Counted from the first letter of the stretch, positions 7,201 to 15,765 are shown. The stretch: 64,000 bases of DNA from Pelagihabitans sp963760375 (GCA_963760375.1 CAVXCS010000003.1:40878-104877), one strand, 5' to 3'. Program-made: numbers and translations. The notes: generated by a model not told the origin, from the sequence alone.

Positions 7201-9692
7201 TAGGTACGTTTGTACCATTTGACGAATTCGTACCAAACCACGAACAGGAAACCCGCGACGATGCTGAGCGACAATTGCATACCATTCAATCTTTCAAATT
7301 CAAAGAAATGCGTTAAGGGATCGAGGAAGAGCAACAAAGCGGTAATCAGCATGGTAATGCCAATGATAAGAGGAACCAATCGATTCCGATATCTAAAGGT
7401 GGTGAATATGCTGTAATAGAACGAGCGGTTGACCAAGGTCAAAAAAATATTGGCAGAGATCAGGACCGTAAAGACCATGGCCCTGGTGACCCCTTCGCCA
7501 TAGCCTTCCGACACGGCATATTGATAGATCAACAAGCCCCCCAAGGTAATCATCAGTCCTTGTATGATACTGGTAACCAGTTCTTTCAAATTGAAAAAAG
7601 TAGTGGTGAAAGGCCTGGGATTTAGTTCCATGGTATGTTTTTCCACAGGTTCGTTCTCATAGATGATAGAGCAGGTCGGCCCCATGATGAGTTCCAACAA
7701 TATCACATGTACAGGCGAGAAAATGTTGGGATAGGCCCAATGGAGGGCCAAGGGAAGGAATACGATGAGGATGATGGGAATATGGATCGAAATCACATAT
7801 TGGATCGCCTTTTTCAGATTGGCGTAGATCTTTCGGCCCATGGCCACCGCATCGACCATTTTGGAAAGGTCATCTTCCATCAATATCAGGTTGGCCGACT
7901 GTTTGGCGATCTCGGTTCCCTTTTGGCCCATGGCCACCCCAATGTGTGCGGCTTTCAATGCGGGGGCATCGTTCACCCCATCGCCGGTCATGGCCACAAT
8001 TTCGCCCTTGGCTTTTAAGGCTTCGATTATCTTCAATTTTGCGGAGGGGAACATCCTGGTAAAAATATTGACTTCCCCAACCGCATTTTTCAGCCCCTCA
8101 CCATCCAGTTTCATAAGGGCATCACCTTCCATAAGATCATGTTCCCCGTTAAAATCTATTAATTTGGCAATCGCCATGGTGGTCAGCGAATTGTCGCCCG
8201 TGATGATCTTGACTTTGATGCCAGCTTTGTGAAATGCGTCGAATACCCCTTTTATATTTTCTTTGGGCGGATCATAGAATGCCACGATGCCTTTGAATTC
8301 AAATCGGAATTCCTGCTGTTGCTTTGGAAAATGGTTGCCTTCGAAAATGGCCTCCGCGACCCCCAGTAGCCGATAGCCCTCATTGGCCAGATGACCGATG
8401 GCTTCTTGGACCCGTTGTTTTTGTTTTGGCGTAAAATTTGAAATTTCGAAGAAGGCTTCAGGGGCACCTTTTGCTGCAATGATTCTTCTGCCGGATGCGT
8501 TCTCGAAGAGGTGCGTCATCATCGGAGGCTTGCCGCCCAGGGGATATTCATGGACCATTTTGAAGTTTGGCCGCTCATCCTTATCGATCATCTGCCCATA
8601 GGCCTCGTGCAATGCCATTTCCATGCGGTCGAACGGAATGGGTTCGCTGGCCCACATCGAAAGTTCAATGAGTTCTTTCTCAGTCTTTCCCAAGGGGGCT
8701 GTGGGCTCGGATATCCTTTGGGATTGCATGACAAAGAGTTTCGCCAAACCCATTTCGTTTTTGGTGATGGTACCGGTCTTGTCAACACAGATCACGGTGG
8801 CGCTCCCCAAGGTTTCGACGGTCTTCATCTGTTTGACCACGATGCCCATTTTCATCAATCGCCAGGCCCCCAAGGCCATAAAAGTGGTGAAAGCAACAGG
8901 TATTTCTTCGGGTAGAATGCTCATGGCCAAGGTCAGGGCCTTTAGCAGACTATCGAGCACATTGTACGAATTGAAGTAATTGATGCCCCAGACCAGCAGA
9001 AAAACCACGATACCAATGGCAGACATTTTCTTTACAAAATTATTGATCTGTAATTCCAATGGCGTTTTTTCATCGGCAATGGCTTCAAGACTCTCGCCGA
9101 TTTTGCCCAACTGGGTCGCATTGCCTATGGCAGTGACGGTTGCAATGGCCAGTCCACTGGCCACGGTGGTGCCCCTATAAATGAAATGGTCTGCTTTTTC
9201 GCTGTCTTTGTATACCGGAAGGGATTCCCCGGTGAGTATCGCTTCGTCCACCGAAAAATCATTCGAATGCACGATGATGCCATCTGCAGGGATCGTGGTG
9301 CCTTCCTCTACCATCAGGCTATCCCCGACGACGATTTCCTCTATGGCTATTTCCTCGACCGTTCCATTGCGGATCACATTGCAATTGGGTTGGCTGATGA
9401 CCTTGAGTTTTTCCAGGGCATTTCTGCTTCTTGAATCTTGGTAAATGGAAATGGCCGAGACGAGCAGAATGGCCACCGCTAGAAAAATCCCATCGCCTTT
9501 ATCGCCCAAAATGAAGTATAGGGTGGAAGTGACCAGGAGCAGGATGACCATGGGTTCCTGGCCCAAATCCTTCAACAGCTTCCAAAGCGGATTCTCTTTT
9601 TTATACAGAAGTTCGTTCCGCCCATTTTTTGCCCTGGAAGACAATACTTCTTCGGGGCTCAAACCTTTCACGTCAAAGTTGGAAACAGACAT
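7188..9692 (-). CDS. Cation-transporting P-type ATPase (P2-like)
   Basis: 834 residues. N-terminal cation ATPase domain, membrane helices, ILTGESLPV (actuator TGES loop), SILPEEIPVAF (ion-site helix M4 with PEEIP instead of the usual PEGLP), phosphorylation motif CVDKTGTIT (Asp near residue 303), and TGDGVNDAPALKAAHIGVAM. The C-terminal helices contain LLELIMGPTCSIIYE. The overall plan is that of Ca2+- or H+/Na+-pumping P2/P3 ATPases; the ion is not predictable from the motifs. Such pumps recur beside USP clusters. No TGA-N6-TCA promoter was found upstream, unlike most neighbours. Confidence 0.92.
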   Translation of the reverse strand: MSVSNFDVKGLSPEEVLSSRAKNGRNELLYKKENPLWKLLKDLGQEPMVILLLVTSTLYFILGDKGDGIFLAVAILLVSAISIYQDSRSRNALEKLKVISQPNCNVIRNGTVEEIAIEEIVVGDSLMVEEGTTIPADGIIVHSNDFSVDEAILTGESLPVYKDSEKADHFIYRGTTVASGLAIATVTAIGNATQLGKIGESLEAIADEKTPLELQINNFVKKMSAIGIVVFLLVWGINYFNSYNVLDSLLKALTLAMSILPEEIPVAFTTFMALGAWRLMKMGIVVKQMKTVETLGSATVICVDKTGTITKNEMGLAKLFVMQSQRISEPTAPLGKTEKELIELSMWASEPIPFDRMEMALHEAYGQMIDKDERPNFKMVHEYPLGGKPPMMTHLFENASGRRIIAAKGAPEAFFEISNFTPKQKQRVQEAIGHLANEGYRLLGVAEAIFEGNHFPKQQQEFRFEFKGIVAFYDPPKENIKGVFDAFHKAGIKVKIITGDNSLTTMAIAKLIDFNGEHDLMEGDALMKLDGEGLKNAVGEVNIFTRMFPSAKLKIIEALKAKGEIVAMTGDGVNDAPALKAAHIGVAMGQKGTEIAKQSANLILMEDDLSKMVDAVAMGRKIYANLKKAIQYVISIHIPIILIVFLPLALHWAYPNIFSPVHVILLELIMGPTCSIIYENEPVEKHTMELNPRPFTTTFFNLKELVTSIIQGLMITLGGLLIYQYAVSEGYGEGVTRAMVFTVLISANIFLTLVNRSFYYSIFTTFRYRNRLVPLIIGITMLITALLLFLDPLTHFFEFERLNGMQLSLSIVAGFLFVVWYEFVKWYKRTYRPR

Positions 9693-9886
9693 AATGGATC
9701 TCGATTATAGTACCTACATGGAATGGATAATAAAACATGAAACTTGATCATGACATCGCAACACTTGCAGAATAATGATGCCGAACAGACTTTGACATAA
9801 GGCTTTACAGGGTAAAAATCGCTATGACCAAAAAAAATCGGGTTTGCCCGCCAACCCTAATCAGCGATGCGGCATTTAAATTTAAT

Positions 9887-10063
9887 TTACGCCTTAGCTC
9901 GTGAAATAATAGGGGCAATGACCAGGCCCAAACCGATTCCGATCAAAATGGAGGCCACGAAGAAAATCGGGTTCGATTGAAGGAAAAAAAATCCAACACC
10001 TACTCCAACCATGGTCATTCCCCCAATGGCCCAATTACTCTTATCTACTTTTTTTGTGGTCAT
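9887..10063 (-). CDS. Small two-helix membrane protein (58 aa)
   Basis: Starts MTTKKVDKSNWAIGGM, followed by two hydrophobic stretches (about 13-28 and 32-52) joined by QSNP, ending ISRAKA. It has no motif I recognise. The gene is supported by clean hydrophobic periodicity and by the operator/-7 pair at 10092-10134 that would start transcription about 23 nt upstream of its ATG. The 194-nt gap between it and the ATPase gene at 9692 holds no other gene that I can see. Confidence 0.65.
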   Translation of the reverse strand: MTTKKVDKSNWAIGGMTMVGVGVGFFFLQSNPIFFVASILIGIGLGLVIAPIISRAKA

Positions 10064-10091
10064 AATGGTCGTGCTTTAATGAATTGAACAT

Positions 10092-10134
10092 GCAAAATAG
10101 GGCGCTAAGGTATAAAATAATATGACCGTCATCA
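10092..10134 (-). promoter_or_regulatory. CRP/FNR-type operator plus -7 box for the 58-aa membrane protein
   Basis: On the minus strand: TGATGACGGTCA (10134-10123), 23-bp spacer, TATTTTGC (4 of 6 -7 positions). The predicted start of transcription is near 10086. On the plus strand the octamer at the same distance is GATTTTGC, so orientation is chosen by gene position. Confidence 0.5.
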
Positions 10135-10230
10135 TACCTATAATATTGGTAAGGCTTGATTTTGCCTACACTTGGAGACTCAATTTGGCCTGTTTCAAGC
10201 CTAAAAAAATGGGCCCCGATTTGGCTTAAG

Positions 10231-10273
10231 TGACCTAAGTCATTTCGAATGATAAAAAAGGAACCTAATTTTT
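10231..10273 (+). promoter_or_regulatory. CRP/FNR-type operator plus -7 box for the zinc-ribbon gene
   Basis: TGACCTAAGTCA (10231-10242), 23-bp spacer, TAATTTTT (5 of 6). Leader to ATG 10318 is about 38 nt. Confidence 0.7.
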
Positions 10274-10317
10274 GGTTCATGATCTTAATTCATGTTCGAC
10301 ATTAAAAAATCATTGTT

Positions 10318-10611
10318 ATGAAACCTTCACAAAAAAACATCTGTCAGAGTTGTGGCATGTCGATGGTACAGCTTTCCGACTTTGGCTGGAATAGCGACGG
10401 CAGCATCAACACCGAATATTGCCAATACTGCTATAAAAATGGGGCATTTACCGATGGAGATATCAGCTTGGAAGAGAAAATCGCCAAAAATATTGCCATG
10501 GCCCAAAAAATGGGTATGTCCAGGACAAAGGCCACCGATTTGGTAGCGACCACATTACCGCATTTAAAGCGATGGGGCAAAAAAACCAAAACAAAGGCGG
10601 TCAAGAAATAG
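10318..10611 (+). CDS. Putative zinc-ribbon protein
   Basis: 97 residues. Two Cys pairs, CQSCGM near residue 10 and CQYCYKNG near residue 38, can bind one zinc; the spacing and GAFTDGDISLEE match the putative zinc-ribbon family (zf-ribbon_2 type). The C-terminus is Lys-rich (KKTKTKAVKK). Single-gene transcription unit under its own TGA-N6-TCA promoter. Function unknown; nucleic-acid or protein contact is possible. Confidence 0.85.
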   Translation: MKPSQKNICQSCGMSMVQLSDFGWNSDGSINTEYCQYCYKNGAFTDGDISLEEKIAKNIAMAQKMGMSRTKATDLVATTLPHLKRWGKKTKTKAVKK

Positions 10612-10782
10612 CATAAAAACAGTATTCCCGGGAAATCTAGGGAATACGCAATTGCAATTGAAAACAACCAAGCGGCTGCTTTTTGGCAAACCGGGGAGGC
10701 CAATATGCTTTGTTTTGTAGGATGAAAGGCGTTTTATCCGTGTTCTGTTCCTATTGTATTCGACAGAAAAGGCGAATCGGTT

Positions 10783-11292
10783 TTACTCGCTCTGGCTCAC
10801 TGTGACCGTGGCATTGCCATCGCCCATCATCAGCATGACCGATAGGTCATCCTTTTCGGCGGCGAGTTGTCCGCCCGATCCTGTCACGGTAGTAAAACTG
10901 ATGGCAAAGCCTGCATTTTCCAATTGTTTTTTGTAATCTTCCAAAGCCTTGTTCGGGACCGATTCGAAAAGGATCATCCAATTATTCGTGCCTTCCATGG
11001 TCTGTGTTGTTGCCCCCATGACCTTGCCTTCCTTGAATTCCGGAACTGCATTTGGAATATCGGTAGGCCAGCTGTGAACATTGGCATCGGTGGTAAAGGT
11101 GCCCTCATCGGTTTCAATGACCACCTTCTGGTCGTCGATATCAACTTTGGCGTCTCCGCCGATCGACTCTTCGATCAATTTTTCATTGGTTTTCTCGGCT
11201 GCCTTTTTACAACCGTTCATTGCAGTAAGTAAAATAGTTGTGCTCAAAAAGACAGCGGTTCTGAACACATTGAAAAGTTTTCGGGTTTCCAT
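10783..11292 (-). CDS. Predicted lipoprotein of unknown function
   Basis: 169 residues. Signal peptide with hydrophobic core FLSTTILLTAM and lipobox MNGC, so a lipid-anchored envelope protein. The mature part has an acidic segment (VDIDDQKVVIETDEG), a PTDIPNAVPEF motif and C-terminal ELA-type alternation with MLMMGDGNATVTVS. The layout recalls small lipoproteins of Gram-negative bacteria that are co-induced in stress, but I do not recognise the family. Promoter: operator at 11384-11395. Confidence 0.75.
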   Translation of the reverse strand: METRKLFNVFRTAVFLSTTILLTAMNGCKKAAEKTNEKLIEESIGGDAKVDIDDQKVVIETDEGTFTTDANVHSWPTDIPNAVPEFKEGKVMGATTQTMEGTNNWMILFESVPNKALEDYKKQLENAGFAISFTTVTGSGGQLAAEKDDLSVMLMMGDGNATVTVSQSE

Positions 11293-11352
11293 AGGTTATG
11301 GCATTAAATGTTTACGATTCCTTGTTGAAGATCATTATTGTAATTGCGATAT

Positions 11353-11395
11353 TAAATGTAAAGAATATTTGAATGCAACATCATGACCCAAGTCA
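11353..11395 (-). promoter_or_regulatory. CRP/FNR-type operator plus -7 box for the lipoprotein gene
   Basis: Minus strand: TGACTTGGGTCA (11395-11384), 23-bp spacer, TACATTTA (11360-11353; 5 of 6). Leader to the ATG at 11292 is about 55 nt. Confidence 0.7.
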
Positions 11396-11482
11396 GCGAT
11401 TTGTATCTGGTTTTTAAGGAAATAATGGGATTTGGTTTTTTTAGGACAAGGCAGTTTGCCCATGGATCTGCCGATTAGGGGA

Positions 11483-12166
11483 TCATTCCATCCGATTCAA
11501 GTATCCGGCATATTTTAGCAAGCCTTTATTGACCATGTTCACGGCTGCCCCGCTGGTCACGGTCGCCCCGGATAGGCCATCGACCATTTGTGTTCCCGAA
11601 ATAATCTTTTTACCGGTTTGGTCAAGTCCGAAGGTGTTGGCTTTAATGTTTATTTTGGCATCCAAAAATTGCTTTGCAAAACCAATCTCGCTGATGCCGG
11701 CCCCATAACCATCCGATTCCGATCGATGGTCAAAGGCCATATTTATTACCGTTTGGGTCTTTCGGTCCACCAATACTTTGGCCCAGATCGGCCCTCCAAA
11801 TCCTTTGCCCCCCATCATAAGAATGGCATGGTCATTTCCTCGTATTTCAAAAATTGGGAGTGCTGCGACGTTTCCGTTCTTTACGGTGATCTGGTAAAGT
11901 TCTAGGTAGGTTTCCGAATCAATGGTTTCGAGTTCCCCATTGCCATTGATTTGTTTGAAATGGATCATCTCATCCGCCGCGTTCGCATCGGGGATGTCAA
12001 TACCGGCAAACTGGCCAAGTTCCTTTATAATTGAAGACATCGGTGCCTTGGCGGGCGACTCGGTTACCGTTTCCGTGGCCTTTGGTTGAGGTTCGGCCGT
12101 TGCTTTTTGTTTACAGCCCCAAAAAAGGCTTACCAAGATAAAAAAGGCCGGATAGATCGTTTTCAT
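11483..12166 (-). CDS. NqrC-like FMN-binding lipoprotein
   Basis: 227 residues. Signal peptide ending in SLFWGC (lipobox), a Pro/Thr-rich linker, then an NqrC/RnfG-type FMN-binding domain with GGKGFGGPIWAKVLVD, FDHRSESDGYG and the flavinylation-type motif LSGATVTSGAAV, in which a Thr normally receives FMN through ApbE. NqrC itself is anchored by a membrane helix within the six-subunit sodium pump; here the domain is on a lipid anchor with no other Nqr gene nearby. It probably passes electrons outside the inner membrane. Follows the SDR gene by 41 nt on the same strand. Confidence 0.82.
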   Translation of the reverse strand: MKTIYPAFFILVSLFWGCKQKATAEPQPKATETVTESPAKAPMSSIIKELGQFAGIDIPDANAADEMIHFKQINGNGELETIDSETYLELYQITVKNGNVAALPIFEIRGNDHAILMMGGKGFGGPIWAKVLVDRKTQTVINMAFDHRSESDGYGAGISEIGFAKQFLDAKINIKANTFGLDQTGKKIISGTQMVDGLSGATVTSGAAVNMVNKGLLKYAGYLNRME

Positions 12167-12207
12167 AAAGTATAATGTTTTTGATTTTCCAAGGTTGGGA
12201 TGCTCCT

Positions 12208-12969
12208 TTACTTGCTTGCCATCCCGCCATCGATGACATGGGTGTCGCCGGTGATGTACTTGCTGTCGTCGGAGGCTAAAAAGAGGGCCAGTTGCGCGAT
12301 TTCTTCAGCAGTGGCATATCGTCCGAACGGGATGCTCGCCTCGAATCCTTTGTGCACCTCTTCGGCTTTTTCCGGAGACATATCCACTTCAATTCTTTGC
12401 ATCATTTTGGTGGTCACCGGGCCGGGATGGATACTGTTGACCCTTATCCCGTTTTTGGCGAATTCGAGTGCCGCCGTTCTCATGATCCCTATGACACCAT
12501 GTTTGCTGGTGACGTATGCGCCCAAGCCCGGAAATCCCTTTAAGCCCGCTACGGAGGAGGTGATGATCACACTGCCGCCTTGGGTCATTTTTGGGATAAG
12601 ATGTTGGCAGCCCAACCAAACTCCTTTTAAATTGACGGCGATGACCCTGTCGAACATTTCTTCAGGATATTCCGCAATAGAACTCACCGTCCCTTCTATC
12701 CCGGCATTGTTGAAGAATACGTCGATCCGGTCAAAGGCCTTTAAAGCTTCCCCAACATATTTTTTGACGTCGGTCGATTTGGAGACATCGGCCGTACAAT
12801 ACGCGACGTTTGGGCTGTTCAATTCCTTTGCGGTCGCCTGTAATTCCTTTGGCTGGTTATCGACCAAAAATACCCTGGCCCCTTCGGAAAGAAATAATTG
12901 TGCCGTAGCCTTGCCTATTCCCGCTGCACCACCTGTAATGACCGCTACTTTGTTTTTTAATCTGTTCAT
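12208..12969 (-). CDS. Short-chain dehydrogenase/reductase
   Basis: 253 residues. Classical SDR: cofactor motif TGGAAGIGKATA, NNAGIEG, ITSSVAG (catalytic Ser region), YVTSKHGV (Tyr-x3-Lys) and C-terminal YITGDTHVIDGGM. Asp in FLVDNQP after beta-2 favours NAD(H) over NADP(H). Substrate not predictable. It is upstream of the NqrC-like gene on the same strand, and its ATG overlaps the stop of a weak upstream frame (ATGA). Confidence 0.9.
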   Translation of the reverse strand: MNRLKNKVAVITGGAAGIGKATAQLFLSEGARVFLVDNQPKELQATAKELNSPNVAYCTADVSKSTDVKKYVGEALKAFDRIDVFFNNAGIEGTVSSIAEYPEEMFDRVIAVNLKGVWLGCQHLIPKMTQGGSVIITSSVAGLKGFPGLGAYVTSKHGVIGIMRTAALEFAKNGIRVNSIHPGPVTTKMMQRIEVDMSPEKAEEVHKGFEASIPFGRYATAEEIAQLALFLASDDSKYITGDTHVIDGGMASK

Positions 12970-13226
12970 GGTTTGTCAAGTTGAAATTTTAACTGATTGA
13001 TTTGCCAACGATTGTCGGCGGTCTTCAGCGCCAATAAGATGGCGCCCAGCATTTTTGAATGGAGCGTGGGAAGTTGGTATCTTTTTTTCGACATGAGGAT
13101 GTTCGACCGTTCTGCAAGTGAAAAGCACAACCGGAACGTCAATAAAATATAGATACGATTCATGGGTTCATTCATATCGGGTTTTAAAATGGTACTGGAT
13201 TTCTGTTTCCAAATCCAATGGGACAA
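12966..13226 (-). CDS. Doubtful small ORF upstream of the SDR gene
   Basis: Up to 86 residues; a start at the internal Met of MNEPMNRIY is as likely. Its TGA overlaps the SDR start codon as ATGA, which suggests coupling. The C-terminal part (YQLPTLHSKMLGAILLALK, DNRWQINQLKF) looks protein-like, while the N-terminal part does not. It lies in a 330-nt gap (12970-13299) that otherwise shows nothing, and no promoter motif was found. It may be a decayed gene. Confidence 0.25.
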   Translation of the reverse strand: MSHWIWKQKSSTILKPDMNEPMNRIYILLTFRLCFSLAERSNILMSKKRYQLPTLHSKMLGAILLALKTADNRWQINQLKFQLDKP

Positions 13227-13299
13227 CCACGGCGTGGGTCATCATGGAACAGCGACCGAAACAAGCGCCGCTGTCTTTTTGATCAAAGTCGTGAAAAGC

Positions 13300-13752
13300 T
13301 CAAAACATCAAATTGGAGTAGATCATGCTTTTCAAGTCCTTTGGAAGTCCGTCACGGATATCTTCCATTTCCCCCAAAGAAATATATTTTCTTAAATAGA
13401 TGAAAGTCGTATCGATATACCGCTCCGCGACTTCATCGTTGTATTCAAAATCATTGACCGCTGCCGAGCCATCGTGTTGGCGCACCAGGTCGATAAATTC
13501 TGCCATGCGCTTGATTTTGGGCTTTTCTTTTCTCAGGTTCCACCCATTCACATAAACCGCTTTCAGGAACATCGGCAACTGTGCAACAAGTTGCAGCGAT
13601 TCTTCCGGTGGAATGATGTCGCGCAGGGCATGTAGGATGGCACTTATTATCCTTCCGGCCTTATCGGTATCGGTTCCAAGGTTCATTTCTTTGGCATAAT
13701 CCTTTATAAAGGTATTGCCATCTTTTGCATATTCGTTGAAATTGAGTCCCAT
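13300..13752 (-). CDS. DUF2267 family protein
   Basis: 150 residues from ATG 13752 (MGLNFNEYAKDG); the longer frame from 13776 would begin inside the predicted -7 box. The helical pattern AGRIISAILHALRDIIPPEESLQL, then AQLPMFLKAVYVNGW, is characteristic of DUF2267, a soluble all-helical family that often neighbours USP genes and has no known activity. Divergent from the hibernation factor gene, sharing one operator. Confidence 0.85.
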   Translation of the reverse strand: MGLNFNEYAKDGNTFIKDYAKEMNLGTDTDKAGRIISAILHALRDIIPPEESLQLVAQLPMFLKAVYVNGWNLRKEKPKIKRMAEFIDLVRQHDGSAAVNDFEYNDEVAERYIDTTFIYLRKYISLGEMEDIRDGLPKDLKSMIYSNLMF

Positions 13753-13775
13753 GATCGTTTTTTTTAAATGTGCCA

Positions 13776-13818
13776 TAAAGATGATAATGAATCATGATTG
13801 GTCAAATGATATAAGTCA
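13776..13818 (-). promoter_or_regulatory. Shared operator plus weak -7 box toward DUF2267 gene
   Basis: Minus strand: TGACTTATATCA (13818-13807), 23-bp spacer, CATCTTTA (13783-13776; 4 of 6). Same palindrome as the plus-strand promoter. Confidence 0.45.
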
Positions 13819-13849
13819 TTTATGGGCTCAAAAAACACCCTTATTTTTG
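13807..13849 (+). promoter_or_regulatory. CRP/FNR-type operator plus consensus -7 box for hpf-USP operon
   Basis: TGATATAAGTCA (13807-13818), 23-bp spacer, TATTTTTG (13842-13849; 6 of 6 TAnnTTTG positions). The start of transcription near 13856 leaves about 15 nt before ATG 13871. Confidence 0.8.
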
Positions 13850-13870
13850 AAAAATGCCAAATCGAAAAAT

Positions 13871-14173
13871 ATGAAGGTACAAATACAGTATGTCAAGATG
13901 CCCACCAATGATTCCTTGGGGGAGATGGTCACCCAAAATTTGAACAAGTTGGCCCATAAATTCCCCTTTGTTTTGAGGGCAGATGTGATTTTCAAGGAAG
14001 AAAACGACCCCAGCGAACGTGGCATGATCTGCGAGATTCGGCTCAGTGCCCCTGGACCAAGGCTGTTTGCAAAATCGGACGAGAGCAGTTTTGAAAAGGC
14101 TGCAATGGAGACCGTCAGCGATTTGGAGCGGCAGCTAAAAAAACGCAAGGGCGTCTTAAAAAAGCATCATTAA
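13871..14173 (+). CDS. hpf: Ribosome hibernation promoting factor (HPF/RaiA type)
   Basis: 100 residues from ATG 13871 (MKVQIQYVKM). The S30AE fold is visible: beta strand, helix LGEMVTQNLNKLAHKF, strands RADVIFKEEND and GMICEIRLSAPGPRLFA, then helix SSFEKAAMETVSDLERQLKKRK with the basic face that binds the 30S decoding region. Short-form HPFs silence idle ribosomes. The USP gene follows 14 nt later. Placement under an oxygen/redox-type promoter links translation shutdown to the same signal as the USPs. Confidence 0.88.
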   Translation: MKVQIQYVKMPTNDSLGEMVTQNLNKLAHKFPFVLRADVIFKEENDPSERGMICEIRLSAPGPRLFAKSDESSFEKAAMETVSDLERQLKKRKGVLKKHH

Positions 14174-14187
14174 ACCTTCCCGCGACT

Positions 14188-15030
14188 ATGGATATCAAAA
14201 AAATTCTTGTCCCCGTCGATTTTTCGGAACATGCCTCCTATGCCTTGGAGGTGGCGGCCCAATGGGCAAGACAGCATGGGGCCGAAATTTTGGTGCTCCA
14301 TATGCTGGGTTTGTTCGAATCTTCCTATGAGCTGGATGAGACCTCCGCAATGGCCGAAGCCAAGTATTATATGAAAATGGCCAAAAAGAGGTTCAACGAA
14401 TTTTTGGACAAGGAATATCTGGAGGGAATATCGGTACATCGAATCGTGCAGAACTACAAAATTTTCAGTGAATTGAACCAAGTGGCCGGGGAACAGGATA
14501 TTGATCTGATCGTCATGGGCTCGCACGGCACCAGCGGTATTGGCGGGTTTTTTGTGGGGTCGAACACCGAAAAGGTCATTCGTTCCGCTGAAGTACCGGT
14601 CTTGGTGATCAAAAAACAAACGCCAAATTTTGGCATGAAGGAAGTCGTCTTTGCTTGTGACTTCAATTTGGAAAATGAAAGCGCCTACCGCAAGGCCATG
14701 AAACTGTTCCAACGATTGGGAGCAAAGGTGCACCTTCTCTATGTCAACCTGCCCAATACCCAATTCAAGAGCAGTACCGAAATCGAAGAAAAGATGGCCA
14801 ATTTCCTTTTTGTGGTGCACGATGGAAAAGCCGTTTTGAATGAAACGCCCGTTTGTGTGTGCGATCACACCATTGAAATGGGCATCTACCGCTACTGCAA
14901 AAAGGTCAATGCCGACCTTTTGGCCATGCCTACCCATGGAAGGCAGGGGCTATCGCACTTTTTTAGACAAAGTTTGGCAGAGGATATCGCCAACCATATC
15001 GATCTTCCGGTGATGACCTTTAAGATTTGA
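14188..15030 (+). CDS. Universal stress protein, two UspA domains (USP-1)
   Basis: 280 residues: domain 1 (about 1-150) starts MDIKKILVPVDFSEHA and carries the ATP-binding pattern G-2x-G-9x-G-S as GSHGTSGIGGFFVGSNT from residue 111. Domain 2 (about 155-280) ends PTHGRQGLSHFFRQS, which keeps most of the loop but has Gln for the last Gly. It is the most canonical of the nine copies, since its second domain keeps much of the binding loop. Co-transcribed with hpf. Confidence 0.93.
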   Translation: MDIKKILVPVDFSEHASYALEVAAQWARQHGAEILVLHMLGLFESSYELDETSAMAEAKYYMKMAKKRFNEFLDKEYLEGISVHRIVQNYKIFSELNQVAGEQDIDLIVMGSHGTSGIGGFFVGSNTEKVIRSAEVPVLVIKKQTPNFGMKEVVFACDFNLENESAYRKAMKLFQRLGAKVHLLYVNLPNTQFKSSTEIEEKMANFLFVVHDGKAVLNETPVCVCDHTIEMGIYRYCKKVNADLLAMPTHGRQGLSHFFRQSLAEDIANHIDLPVMTFKI

Positions 15031-15066
15031 TGGCTGGGCTGGGGAACCAAAAAAACGATGCCTGGC

Positions 15067-15765
15067 TCAGAGCAGATGCAGGGCCATATCCACCATGTCC
15101 CTAAAGGTTTTTTCCCTTTCATCTGCAGAGGAGCGTTCCCCGGTGACCAAAGAGTCGGAAATGGTGAGTATGGCAAGGGCCCTTACATTATATCTTGCTG
15201 CGATGGTATATAGTCCGGATGCTTCCATCTCCACGCAGAGCACACCAAATTTGGCCCACAACTTATAATCCTCGGCATCATCGGTATAGAATTCATCAGA
15301 GGACAGTACATTTCCCGCCTTGATGGCGATCCCCTGCTCCTTGGCGTACAAGGCGGCCTTCATCAAGAGTTCAAAGTTGGCGGTAGGGGAGTAATCGGCA
15401 TTGATGAATCTGGAATTGTTGATACCTGAAGTGGTGGAGGCCGCCATGGCCAGCACAATATCCCTGATCTTCACCTCTTTTTGATAGGACCCGGCAGTTC
15501 CTACCCTGATAATGTTCTTTACCCCATAGTCGTTGATCAGTTCATGGTAATAGATCATCGCCGAAGGAATGCCCATTCCACTTCCTTGTACCGAAACACG
15601 CTTCCCGCGGTAGGTGCCCGTATAGCCCAACATTCCCCTGACATCGTTATAGCAATATGCTTTTTCAAGAAAGGTCTCGGCGATCCATTTGGCGCGCATG
15701 GGATCGCCGGGCATGAGCACGGTTTCGGCAATGTCTCCTTTTTTGGCTTCGATGTGGGTGCTCAT
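15067..15765 (-). CDS. deoD: Purine-nucleoside phosphorylase, DeoD type
   Basis: 232 residues. MPGDPMRAKWIAE, VQGSGMGIPSA (phosphate/ribose site), IRVGTAGSY, VEMEASGLY and TISDSLVTGE match hexameric DeoD, which splits purine (deoxy)nucleosides with phosphate to base and (deoxy)ribose-1-phosphate. It sits 7 nt downstream of deoC, completing a salvage route from nucleosides to central carbon. Converges on USP-1 with a 36-nt gap. Confidence 0.93.
   Translation of the reverse strand: MSTHIEAKKGDIAETVLMPGDPMRAKWIAETFLEKAYCYNDVRGMLGYTGTYRGKRVSVQGSGMGIPSAMIYYHELINDYGVKNIIRVGTAGSYQKEVKIRDIVLAMAASTTSGINNSRFINADYSPTANFELLMKAALYAKEQGIAIKAGNVLSSDEFYTDDAEDYKLWAKFGVLCVEMEASGLYTIAARYNVRALAILTISDSLVTGERSSADEREKTFRDMVDMALHLL

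Noticed and set aside
9693..9886. Island-type promoter for the P-type ATPase
   Set aside because: TGATCATGACAT and GGTCATAGCG resemble half-sites, but no TGA-N6-TCA with a spaced -7 box could be found on the minus strand.
10041..10280. 79-codon minus-strand frame
   Set aside because: Covers two operators and the start of the 58-aa gene in another frame; no coding character.
14170..14937. 255-codon minus-strand frame across USP-1
   Set aside because: Antisense shadow of a clear USP gene; similar His/Phe/Gly-rich shadows appear against other USP genes (20499-21302, 22754-22954, 29300-29899).
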